NCBI GenBank assembly: GCA_963783505.1
Contig: CAWAOP010000021.1
Span: 62,001-126,000 of the forward strand
Direction: 5' to 3'
DNA from: BOG-224 sp963783505
GTDB lineage: Bacteria; Acidobacteriota; Terriglobia; Bryobacterales; Bryobacteraceae
DNA: 64,000 nt
Below are positions 15,549 to 22,893 of the stretch, in pieces (the first letter of the stretch is position 1; every line of letters starts with the position of its first letter). Position numbers and translations under genes: made by a program. The notes under the pieces were generated by a model. The model was not told where the DNA came from. It made no database searches and saw only the letters and a list, made by a program, of their open reading frames with translations.

Positions 15549-16385
15549 CTACCCGCCCCATTGCGCTCGGATCACGCGCGGGATTCCAGCCAGATCCGGC
15601 TCGATGCGCCGCTCGCGCCAGCCGGACAGCATTTCGGCGACACGGTCGCGGCTTAAGAAACCGAGTTCCATGACGAGCCAGCCGCCGGGGCGTAGCGCAC
15701 GCGGGGCGTCGGCGACGATACGCTCGTAGATCTCGAACCCGGTCGCGCCCGCATACAACGCGACATGGGGCTCCCAATCGCGCACTTCGCGCTGCAAGCC
15801 GTCGTGATCGCCCGCCGGAACGTAGGGCGGATTGGAGACGATCAAGTCCACGCTACGCGAAGCGATGGCGTCCATGATGTCGCAGACGACCACGTGGACA
15901 CAGGCCGCGAGGCGCCGCGCATTCCCGGCGGCCACCGCCGCGGCCGCCGGAGAGATATCCGTCGCCCAGACCGGCGCGCCGGTTTCCAGCGCCAGCGTGA
16001 CGGCCAGAGCGCCCGAGCCCGAACCGATGTCGAGAATCCCCGGGTTAGCGGGGAGGCCGGCGCGGCATTGGAGCGCCGCCTCGACGACGTGCTCGGTCTC
16101 GGGCCGCGGAATCAGCACATCCGGCGTCACGCGAAATTCGCGTCCGTAGAACTCCCGCTTCCCGGTAATGTATTGCGTGGGCTTCCCCTGCAGCCGTTCG
16201 TGGAGATAGCGGCCGTAGTGCAGCCACTCCGTCTCCGTCAGCTCATGTTCGGGGTGCGCATACAGGTAGGTCCGCTCGCGCCGCAATGCGTGGGATAGAA
16301 GCACTTCGGCTGTAAGGCGCGGAACGCCAACGGCGCCATCCTCCAGCAGCGTTACGCCCTGGAGCAGCGCCGTGTGTACGGTCAT
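15549..16385 (-). CDS. prmC: Release factor glutamine methyltransferase
   Basis: 278 residues. The catalytic motif is SNPPYVPAGD near residue 185; the SAM-binding block is ILDIGSGSGALAVTLALETG. An N-terminal helical domain contains PTQYITGKREFYGREFRVTP and LIPRPETEHVVE. PrmC methylates the Gln of the GGQ motif in release factors. It lies 6 bases behind prfA on the same strand, its substrate gene. The length matches the family. Confidence 0.94.
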   Translation of the reverse strand: MTVHTALLQGVTLLEDGAVGVPRLTAEVLLSHALRRERTYLYAHPEHELTETEWLHYGRYLHERLQGKPTQYITGKREFYGREFRVTPDVLIPRPETEHVVEAALQCRAGLPANPGILDIGSGSGALAVTLALETGAPVWATDISPAAAAVAAGNARRLAACVHVVVCDIMDAIASRSVDLIVSNPPYVPAGDHDGLQREVRDWEPHVALYAGATGFEIYERIVADAPRALRPGGWLVMELGFLSRDRVAEMLSGWRERRIEPDLAGIPRVIRAQWGG

Positions 16386-16391
16386 GAGAGA

Positions 16392-17468
16392 TCAGGCAGC
16401 CGCGCTGCCGGCCGCCAACTGGGCGCGGTTGTGGGCGATGAGAGCCTCGATTACAGGCTCGAGTTTGCCATCCATGACGAAATCGAGCTGGTGGAGCGTG
16501 AAGCCGATGCGGTGATCCGTGATGCGGTTCTGCGGGAAGTTGTACGTTCGGATCTTCTCGCTGCGGTCGCCGGTGCCCACCATGCTGCGCCTTTCGGCGC
16601 CGAGCGCGGCCTGCCGCTTCTCCAGCTCCAATTCGTAGAGACGGGAACGCAACACGCGCTCGGCCTTGGAGCGGTTCTTGATCTGCGATTTCTCGTCCTG
16701 GCAGGAAACCACCAGACCGGTCGGCAGGTGCGTGATCCGGACGGCGGAATAGGTGGTGTTCACCGACTGTCCTCCGGGTCCGGACGAGCAGAAGGTATCG
16801 ATGCGAATATCCTTCGGATCGATTTTGACTTCCACTTCGTCGGCTTCCGGGAGCACTGCAACGGTAATAGCGGAGGTGTGCACGCGGCCTTGCTGCTCGG
16901 TCACCGGGACGCGCTGCACGCGGTGCACGCCGCTTTCATATTTCAGCTTGCTAAAGACCTTTTCGCCGCTCACCAGGGCGATGACTTCCTTGAGCCCGCC
17001 GATGGAGGAATCGCTCGACGACGTAATTTCCATCTTCCAGCCTTGCGATTCGGCGAAGCGCGAGTACATGCGGAACATTTCGGCCGCGAACAGTGTGGCT
17101 TCGTCGCCGCCCGTACCGGCGCGAATCTCGAGCACGACGTTCTTTTCGTCGTTGGGATCCTTGGGCAGCAGCAACAGCTTCAGATCTTCGGCGGCGCGGG
17201 CGGTCGCGGGTTCCAGGCGCTCGATCTCCTCGGTCGCCATGGCTTTCAGATCGGGATCCGGATCGTGCAGCAACGCGCGGGCCTCAATCAATTCGGTGTC
17301 CAGTTGCTTCCACTCGCGGTACTTGGCGACCGTCGGCTCGAGGCCGCTTTGCTCTTTCGTGGTTTTGCGGTATTCGGCCGCATCGGAAATCACGGCGTTA
17401 TCGGCCATCCGCTGCGTCAGCTCGTCGAAGCGCTTTTCGAGCTGGTCGAGTCTCTGAGTGAACTGCAT
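16392..17468 (-). CDS. prfA: Peptide chain release factor 1
   Basis: 358 residues, standard RF1 length. The peptidyl-hydrolysis loop is FCSSGPGGQSVNTTYSAVR (GGQ), preceded by IRAGTGGDEATLFAAEMFRM and followed by ITHLPTGLVVSCQDEKSQ. The N-terminal helical domain begins MQFTQRLDQLEKRFDELTQR. The codon-recognition region shows VTEQQGRVHTSAITVAVLPE; the P-x-T-type tripeptide needs alignment. RF1 terminates at UAA and UAG. Order DUF1385-prfA-prmC on the minus strand is conserved in several phyla. Confidence 0.95.
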   Translation of the reverse strand: MQFTQRLDQLEKRFDELTQRMADNAVISDAAEYRKTTKEQSGLEPTVAKYREWKQLDTELIEARALLHDPDPDLKAMATEEIERLEPATARAAEDLKLLLLPKDPNDEKNVVLEIRAGTGGDEATLFAAEMFRMYSRFAESQGWKMEITSSSDSSIGGLKEVIALVSGEKVFSKLKYESGVHRVQRVPVTEQQGRVHTSAITVAVLPEADEVEVKIDPKDIRIDTFCSSGPGGQSVNTTYSAVRITHLPTGLVVSCQDEKSQIKNRSKAERVLRSRLYELELEKRQAALGAERRSMVGTGDRSEKIRTYNFPQNRITDHRIGFTLHQLDFVMDGKLEPVIEALIAHNRAQLAAGSAAA

Positions 17469-17473
17469 GGGGG

Positions 17474-18418
17474 TCAGGCGATGACGAGCTCTCCGCCTTG
17501 CTTCTCCTCGAGCGCCATGGCTCCCTCCAACGCACGGATGGCCACGGCGGTCTGACCGTCGTCGGGCGGCTTGGTGGTAATTCGCTGAAGCCAGAGGCCG
17601 GGCGCGGCGAAAGCGGCCAGCGTGGAGCCGCGCCGTTTGGCCGCGAACCGGATCAGCTCGTAGCTCAGGCCCACGATCAAGGGTAATAACAGAATCCGGA
17701 CGGCGAATTTGGCGGCGAATCCATCAACCGGCACGGCCGCGTAGACCACCATCGAAACCACCATCACCATCAGCATGAAGCTGGTGCCGCAGCGCGGATG
17801 AAACGTGCCGAAGCGCTGGGCGTTTTCCACGGTGACCGGTTGGCCCGATTCGAAATTGAAAACCACTTTGTGCTCGGCGCCGTGATACTCCCACATCCGG
17901 TTCATGTCTTTCCAGCGCGACATAAGCACCAGGAAACCCAGGAAGATGAGAATACGGACCACGCCGTCGGCCGCGGTGAATGCCAGGCGATTCGTGAGCG
18001 CCGGGTAAACGTGGGATAGCTTGGTTACCAGGTAAAGGGGCACAAACTTGTACATGAAGATGAAAAAGGCCAACGGGATCAGCATGGCGGCGGCCAGAGC
18101 CCATTTGGCGGGCTCCTGGGAAGCGGGAGCGTTCTGCTCCCTGGTTTCGGCTTCGATCGCCACCTGAGCGGAGAAATTCAGCGCCTGAATGCCCAGCTTC
18201 ATGGCCTGATACAACGTGCCCATGCCGCGGAAAACGGGGTACTTGAAGATCTTGTATTGCTCGGAGATGCGCGCCAGGGGCTTTTCCGTCGTCACAATCG
18301 CGCCATCGGGCTTGCGGACCGCCACGCAATAGCTGTGCGGCGCGCGCATCATGACGCCTTCCATCACGGCCTGTCCGCCGACAAGAATCTCCTCGCCGCT
18401 CTCCAGAATCGGCTGCAT
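17474..18418 (-). CDS. DUF1385 membrane protein
   Basis: I start it at 18418 (MQPILESGEEILVGGQAVME), which lies downstream of a minus-strand TATAAT at 18491-18486; the longer frame to 18487 would overlap this promoter. DUF1385 blocks: VGGQAVMEGVMMRAPHSYCV, WEYHGAEHKVVFNFESGQPV, FHPRCGTSFMLMVMVVSMV. About four transmembrane segments (110-135, 165-190, 235-260, 270-290). Function is unknown in all species. It regularly precedes prfA. Six bases separate the genes, so they form one operon with prmC. Confidence 0.85.
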   Translation of the reverse strand: MQPILESGEEILVGGQAVMEGVMMRAPHSYCVAVRKPDGAIVTTEKPLARISEQYKIFKYPVFRGMGTLYQAMKLGIQALNFSAQVAIEAETREQNAPASQEPAKWALAAAMLIPLAFFIFMYKFVPLYLVTKLSHVYPALTNRLAFTAADGVVRILIFLGFLVLMSRWKDMNRMWEYHGAEHKVVFNFESGQPVTVENAQRFGTFHPRCGTSFMLMVMVVSMVVYAAVPVDGFAAKFAVRILLLPLIVGLSYELIRFAAKRRGSTLAAFAAPGLWLQRITTKPPDDGQTAVAIRALEGAMALEEKQGGELVIA

Positions 18419-18485
18419 GAGAGCGCGGAATAAGACACGAACGAACAGGCGCGGGGACACTAAGACTTTCACCCTTCTTCCATTC

Positions 18486-18491
18486 ATTATA
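18486..18491 (-). promoter_or_regulatory. Minus-strand -10 box for the DUF1385-prfA-prmC operon
   Basis: Consensus TATAAT on the minus strand, read from 18491 to 18486. Transcription would begin near 18480, which favours translation from 18418. The -35 region is poor (no TTGACA at 17 bp). Confidence 0.5.
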
Positions 18492-18531
18492 CGAGAACAC
18501 CGGGCCGCTCCGGCTTGTTCCGCAGGCCGGC

Positions 18532-18560
18532 TTGACAGGGACGGGGCGTTACTTTATAAT
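18532..18560 (+). promoter_or_regulatory. Consensus sigma70-type promoter for the hydrolase gene
   Basis: TTGACA at 18532-18537 and TATAAT at 18555-18560, separated by exactly 17 bases: a perfect consensus in a GC-rich genome. It faces the gene starting at 18610 with a leader of about 42 bases. It sits back to back with the -10 box of the DUF1385 operon. Confidence 0.85.
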
Positions 18561-18609
18561 TCAAAGAACTTCATATTGACGACATCATGGATCGCCGCGG
18601 GAGGGACGG

Positions 18610-19845
18610 ATGAGCGCCACGCCGGTAAAACGGAGGATACTGAAGTGCCTCGCCGTCCTGGCGGCGCTGGGCGCGGCCGGCGCCGTCTCGCTGGTGACGG
18701 CGCTCTGGGTGGAACACAGATTCGAGCTAACCCTGCCGGCGCCTACGGGGCCGTTCGTGGTTGGCCGCGCCATTTACGATTGGACCGACGGCACGGCCTC
18801 CGACCCGCTGGCTCCCGCCCCGGGAACGAAGCGCGAGCTGCTCGTCTGGATGTGGTATCCGGCCGCGGGGGCGGGCTCGTCCACCAAGGCGGACGAGTAT
18901 CTGCCCGCCTCCGTGCGCCCGCCAGCCGGCCGCGGCCTCGGTCCGTCGCTCTTCGCCCTGTTGACGCGGGATTATTCGAAAGTGCATGGGCACAGCTTTC
19001 GCGACGCCAGCCCCGCGCCGCAGCCTGCCGCCTTTCCTGTTGTCATCATGCGAGCGGGCGCATCGGCTCCGGTGGTGAACTATTCGACCCTGGCCGAGGA
19101 TTTGGCCAGCCACGGCTATGTTGTCGTGGGGTTTGACGCCCCGTACCGGACCATTCAAGTGGCTTTCCCCGACGGCCGAGTGATCGTAAGGCGGCCCGAG
19201 AACAACCCGGAATTGTTCGATGGCAGGGACCTGGATATCCTGGCGGACAAACTTCTGGCGGCATGGTGCGCCGACACTGCCTTCGTGCTCGGCCGGCTGG
19301 CGCAGTGGAATGCGTCGGACCCATCCGGCCGGTTCGCGGGCCGGCTCGACATGACCCGCGTCGGCGTGTTCGGCCACTCGTTCGGCGGCGCGACCGCCGC
19401 GCAGTTTTGCTCGGAGGACTCGCGGTGCATGGCGGGCATCGATATCGACGGGGCACTTTTCGGGAAGGTCATCGAGACGGGCATCCAAAAGCCATTCCTG
19501 TTCCTGCTGAGCGGCCGCGGCGATTTCTCGTCCGATGCCGAGGTGCGAAAGATTGAGGCCGACATCCAGTCCGTCTACGATCGATTGCCGCCCGATCGAA
19601 GACTGCGCGCGGTGATCGACGGAGGCAATCACTTCACATTCAGCGACGATGGCGCGCTGCTCAAGAGCGGGCTCGTGCGGCGAGCGCTCCGTGCTTTCGG
19701 CGTGCTGGGGATTGACGGCCGGCGTCAGCTCGCGATCGCGGCTTACTGTGTCCGCGGCTTCTTCGATGCCTATCTCAAAGACGATGGCGCGCCCCGCCCC
19801 GAGCTTGCCTCGCCGCTTTATCCGGAGCTCCGGGTCATCCAGTAA
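18610..19845 (+). CDS. Alpha/beta hydrolase, PAF-acetylhydrolase-like, membrane-anchored or secreted
   Basis: 411 residues. A basic start and one hydrophobic helix (LAVLAALGAAGAVSLVTALW) indicate a signal anchor. The catalytic elbow G-H-S-F-G-G is in VGVFGHSFGGATAAQFC near residue 257. RELLVWMWYPAA and FPVVIMRAG match the PAF-AH/plasma lipase-like fold. The acid is likely in DGALFG or FLLSGRGDF; the late His is in GGNHFTFSD near residue 340. Likely a lipase or esterase outside the cytoplasm. Driven by a perfect promoter and not in an operon. Substrate unknown. Confidence 0.82.
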   Translation: MSATPVKRRILKCLAVLAALGAAGAVSLVTALWVEHRFELTLPAPTGPFVVGRAIYDWTDGTASDPLAPAPGTKRELLVWMWYPAAGAGSSTKADEYLPASVRPPAGRGLGPSLFALLTRDYSKVHGHSFRDASPAPQPAAFPVVIMRAGASAPVVNYSTLAEDLASHGYVVVGFDAPYRTIQVAFPDGRVIVRRPENNPELFDGRDLDILADKLLAAWCADTAFVLGRLAQWNASDPSGRFAGRLDMTRVGVFGHSFGGATAAQFCSEDSRCMAGIDIDGALFGKVIETGIQKPFLFLLSGRGDFSSDAEVRKIEADIQSVYDRLPPDRRLRAVIDGGNHFTFSDDGALLKSGLVRRALRAFGVLGIDGRRQLAIAAYCVRGFFDAYLKDDGAPRPELASPLYPELRVIQ

Positions 19846-19927
19846 GCGCCGGCGCCGGGCGGCCTACGGCTGCGGCGCGCCCGCCCAGCTCTGTGGGAGG
19901 CGCCTCCACACCGGGTATAATTCGCTC

Positions 19928-20734
19928 GTGTCCTTCGATGGATTGAGAGTCCTTTCGCTCGAAACGCGCCGCGGAGCGGAGATGGCCGAGTTGATCCGCA
20001 AGCAGGGCGGGGAGCCGTTTGTGGCCGCTTCGGTGCGCGAGGCTCCAGCCGAAGACAGGGAACCCGTCTTTGCATTCGCCGAAAGGCTGTTCCGCGGCGA
20101 ATTCGAAATGACGATGCTGCTCACGGGCGTCGGAACGCGCCAGTTGAATCGCCTGCTGGCTTCCCGATACCCGGAGCAGGCGTTCGCGGACGCTCTTCGC
20201 CGCATCACCACGGCGGTGCGAGGGACGAAGACGACGGCGGCGCTTCGCGAGATGGGCGTTCCACCCACTCTGATTGCGCCGGAACCGGGCACCTGGCGTG
20301 AACTTTTGGCCGTTACCGAAGGCAGGCCCGAGCGGCGCATAGCCGTGCAGGAGTACGGCCGGCCCAATCCGGAATTGCTCAGCGCGCTGCGCTCACGCGG
20401 CGCCGAAGTGACGGCGATTCGCATCTATCAATATGCCCTGCCGGAAGACACCGGCCCGCTGCGGGAAGCCGCACGAAGGCTTGCCGCGGGCGAGTTCGAT
20501 GTCGCGCTGTTCACGACCGCCGTGCAGATCGACCATCTGGTGCGCGTCGCCGAAAAAGAGGGCATCGGCGCGGCCATGCTCGCGGGCCTTCGGCGGGCCT
20601 TTATCGCGTCCATTGGGCCCACCACGACGGAGGCGCTGGAAGTATTCGAGTTGCGATCCGCGATGGAACCGAGTCATCCGCGGATGGGGCTGCTGGTGAA
20701 TGAGACGGCGCAGAGGCTCACTCGCCGGGAGTGA
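19928..20734 (+). CDS. hemD: Uroporphyrinogen-III synthase-like protein (HemD)
   Basis: 268 residues from GTG 19928 (MSFDGLRVLSLETRRGAEMA). The HemD pattern is present: an N-terminal R-G-x-E-x-x-x-L-I segment, LTGVGTRQLNRLLASR, KTTAALREMGVPPTLIAPEP, VQEYGRPNPELLSALRSRGA, FTTAVQIDHLVRVAEKEG and ASIGPTTTEAL. The synthase closes and inverts ring D of hydroxymethylbilane for haem and sirohaem. Low identity is normal. TATAAT lies at 19916-19921, only 7 bases before the GTG, and no ribosome site fits between; a leaderless mRNA is likely. No other hem genes are nearby. Confidence 0.8.
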   Translation: MSFDGLRVLSLETRRGAEMAELIRKQGGEPFVAASVREAPAEDREPVFAFAERLFRGEFEMTMLLTGVGTRQLNRLLASRYPEQAFADALRRITTAVRGTKTTAALREMGVPPTLIAPEPGTWRELLAVTEGRPERRIAVQEYGRPNPELLSALRSRGAEVTAIRIYQYALPEDTGPLREAARRLAAGEFDVALFTTAVQIDHLVRVAEKEGIGAAMLAGLRRAFIASIGPTTTEALEVFELRSAMEPSHPRMGLLVNETAQRLTRRE

Positions 20735-20781
20735 ATGGCGAGATCCCAGATCATCGCTTATCGGCCGGACGAGTACTCACG

Positions 20782-21002
20782 TCAGACCGGACGGTCCGAG
20801 CCTTGGCCACTCTCTTCGATAGCTTCGGCCACCCGCTTTACCACCTTCGGGTGCAAAACAACGCCGCTGTGAAATGGGACAACGACTCTTCGGTGGCCTT
20901 TTTGGTAAATTCCGTGGCTGCCTTTTGATCTAATCCACGCAAACCCTGCCTTCACCTACAGCGCCCCGCGTCGGCAGCCGTAAGACGCCGGGCTTTAGGC
21001 AT
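20782..21002 (-). pseudogene. hicA: HicA (YcfA-like) toxin with a single-base frame break
   Basis: Two minus-strand segments join into a HicA. The first starts with ATG at 21002: MPKARRLTAADAGRCR, ending in TGA. The second begins at GTG 20955: KAGFAWIRSKGSHGIYQKG, then VVVPFHSGVVLHPKVVKRV, ending at 20782. The join at about 20955-20962 needs one added base, giving 73 residues, the normal HicA size. G-S-H (the catalytic His region) and V-P-F-H are intact. The second segment alone (57 residues) could be translated from GTG. No HicB lies adjacent; the nearest are at 9092 and 36484. It may be a remnant or carry a sequence error. Confidence 0.72.
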
Positions 21003-21075
21003 GAACTTCGATTCCGGCCGGAATTTCTAAGCCTCGAACGCGTGGCTTTTCGGTAAGACCCCCTCGCCAGCGGTC

Positions 21076-21915
21076 TTACTCGAAGAAGTTTCCCATTTCC
21101 CGGAAACGCTTGTAACGGTGCTCGACCAACGTGGGCCCGTCCAAAGCGCTCATCTCGTCCAGGCGAAGCCTAAGCCGGTCCCGTAAGAGAGCGGCGGCTG
21201 AATCGTGATCTTCCTGGGCGCCACCTGGCGGCTCGGGTACAATCTCGTCGATCAGGCCTAACGAAAGCAGATCCGGGGCGGTTAGTTTCAGGGCGGCCGC
21301 GGCTTGCTCGGCGCGGCCCGAATCGCGGTAAATGATGGCCGCGCAGCTTTCCGGGGAAATGACGCTATAGACCGCGTTCTCCAGCATTAGCACCACGTTG
21401 CCGATGCCCAATGCCAGCGCGCCTCCGCTACCGCCTTCACCGATACAGATCACGACCACGGGGATCGGCAGCCGGGCCATCTCGCGGAGGTTGCGGGCGA
21501 TAGCTTCCGCCTGCCCGCGCTCCTCGGCGTCGATTCCAGGGTAGGCGCCCGGGGTATCCAGAAGGGTAATCACCGGCCGGCCGAATTTCGCCGCTATCTG
21601 CATGATACGCAAGGCCTTGCGGTAGCCTTCCGGTTTCGGCATTCCAAAATTGCGATGGAGTTTCTGCTTGGTGTCGCGGCCCTTTTGTTCGGCAACAATC
21701 ATCACCGGCCGGCCTTCGAAGGCTCCGAAACCGGCAACAATGGCGGGGTCGTCGGCAAACCCGCGGTCGCCGTGGATTTCTTCGAAATCCGTCACTAGCC
21801 GGCTGATATAGTCCAGCGAGTGCGGGCGTTTGGGGTGCCGGGCTAATTGCACCCTGCGCCATGCGGGGTGCGGTTCGGGGGCCGGCCCGTTCGCTTCGGG
21901 AGTCACCTTCAACAT
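21076..21915 (-). CDS. accA: Acetyl-CoA carboxylase carboxyltransferase subunit alpha, short N-terminus
   Basis: Transfers carboxyl from carboxybiotin to acetyl-CoA, with AccD, in the first step of fatty acid synthesis. Conserved blocks: VQLARHPKRPHSLDYI, EIHGDRGFADDPAIVAGFGA, GRDTKQKLHRNFGMPKPEGY, LLDTPGAYPGIDAEERGQAE, GEGGSGGALALGIGNVVLML, YSVISPESCAAIIYRDSGRA. At 279 residues it lacks the about 40-residue N-terminal helical arm of E. coli AccA (319). No alternative start codon with matching sequence lies upstream. The catalytic core is complete. accD is not in the window. Confidence 0.93.
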   Translation of the reverse strand: MLKVTPEANGPAPEPHPAWRRVQLARHPKRPHSLDYISRLVTDFEEIHGDRGFADDPAIVAGFGAFEGRPVMIVAEQKGRDTKQKLHRNFGMPKPEGYRKALRIMQIAAKFGRPVITLLDTPGAYPGIDAEERGQAEAIARNLREMARLPIPVVVICIGEGGSGGALALGIGNVVLMLENAVYSVISPESCAAIIYRDSGRAEQAAAALKLTAPDLLSLGLIDEIVPEPPGGAQEDHDSAAALLRDRLRLRLDEMSALDGPTLVEHRYKRFREMGNFFE

Positions 21916-21985
21916 CTTACCAGCGTTCAGGCGGTGCGCAGATTCCGTCGTAGAGGAGGTAGCCCAGGTACTAACAAAAGAAACG

Positions 21986-22014
21986 TTGTAATCAGTTGAG
22001 AATTCTGATACTTT
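21986..22014 (+). promoter_or_regulatory. Probable promoter of the DksA/TraR-type gene
   Basis: TTGTAA at 21986-21991 and TACTTT at 22009-22014 with a 17-base spacer, in an AT-richer pocket between accA and the plus-strand gene. Start of transcription would be near 22021, about 57 bases before the ATG. A weaker match than at 18532. Confidence 0.5.
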
Positions 22015-22077
22015 GCTCTGACCAAGGATTTTGTGGGGCTCTCGCGTCAGGATGCGGGATCGCCGGAAGGAGCGCCT

Positions 22078-22482
22078 ATGAAAAAAGCCGCCACAGCATT
22101 GAACAGCCAGGAGTCTTATCGACGGAGCCTCCTCAACAAACGCGATGACGTGCTCTCCGGTTTAGGCATCCGTTTCGATACGCTGGCCCACATGGGGCGC
22201 GTGGCGGAGGACGACCAGGCGCAACTCACCCATGACGAGTTCGTGTCGCTCCGCCTCAACAGCCTGGAGCACGCACAACTTCGGATGGTGGAAGAAGCGC
22301 TGGACCGCTTGGATTCGGGGGACTACGGAACTTGCGCGAACTGCGAGGAACCGATCCCCACCAAACGCCTGCGGGCGCTTCCCTGGGCGCGCTATTGCGT
22401 GGCCTGCCAGGAGCGCCTGGGCGAGGAACTGGCGGACGACGAAAACGCGCCGAGCCTCACTCGGACGCCGCAACAAGGCTGA
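22078..22482 (+). CDS. TraR/DksA-type zinc-finger protein
   Basis: 134 residues from ATG 22078 (MKKAATALNSQESYRRSLLN) with GGAAGGAG just upstream; a frame opening at 22033 lacks such a site. The coiled-coil part is residues 10-85; the four-cysteine zinc finger is C-A-N-C...C-V-A-C in YGTCANCEEPIPTKRLRALP and ARYCVACQE. DksA-type proteins bind the RNA polymerase secondary channel and alter promoters under stringent control. The coiled-coil tip differs from the D-x-x-D-x-A of E. coli DksA (here AEDDQAQ, which has two Asp), so the exact subfamily is open. Confidence 0.85.
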   Translation: MKKAATALNSQESYRRSLLNKRDDVLSGLGIRFDTLAHMGRVAEDDQAQLTHDEFVSLRLNSLEHAQLRMVEEALDRLDSGDYGTCANCEEPIPTKRLRALPWARYCVACQERLGEELADDENAPSLTRTPQQG

Positions 22483-22502
22483 TTTCGAAGCGGGCGCTTC
22501 GG

Positions 22503-22850
22503 TTATGTAATCTGCGGCGCGGAGACGTGCGCGTCCAGCATCTTCTGGATTTCGGATTTCCCGACGGCGCCAACGCGCTGTTCCACGACGCGCCCTTCCT
22601 TGAACAAAAGCAAGGTCGGGATGCCCCGCACGTTGTAGCGCATGGCCGTATCGCCATTGGAATCGACATCCAGCTTGCCGACTTTCGCCCGGCCCGCGTA
22701 GTCATTCGCCACGGCTTCCACGGTGGGGGCAATCATGCGGCAGGGGCCGCACCACTCGGCCCAAAAATCCACCAGCACCGGCACTCCCGATCGCAGCACG
22801 TCCTGGTCGAAGCTCGCATCGGTGAAGGTTTTTACGTTCTGACCCGCCAT
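22503..22850 (-). CDS. trxA: Thioredoxin
   Basis: 115 residues from 22850 (MAGQNVKTFTDASFDQDVLR), preceded by AGGAG. The active site is DFWAEWCGPCRMIAPTVEAV (W-C-G-P-C) near residue 32; the cis-Pro is in VRGIPTLLLFKEG near residue 76. Cytosolic disulfide reductant. Normal thioredoxin length. glgA lies upstream, 43 bases away, on the same strand. Confidence 0.94.
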   Translation of the reverse strand: MAGQNVKTFTDASFDQDVLRSGVPVLVDFWAEWCGPCRMIAPTVEAVANDYAGRAKVGKLDVDSNGDTAMRYNVRGIPTLLLFKEGRVVEQRVGAVGKSEIQKMLDAHVSAPQIT

Positions 22851-22893
22851 TTCATCTCCTAGTAGATTAGAATCGTCCGGCCCGCGGAAGGAT

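Noticed and set aside
16374..17555. Plus-strand frame opposite prfA
   Set aside because: Antisense shadow; prfA itself is certain.
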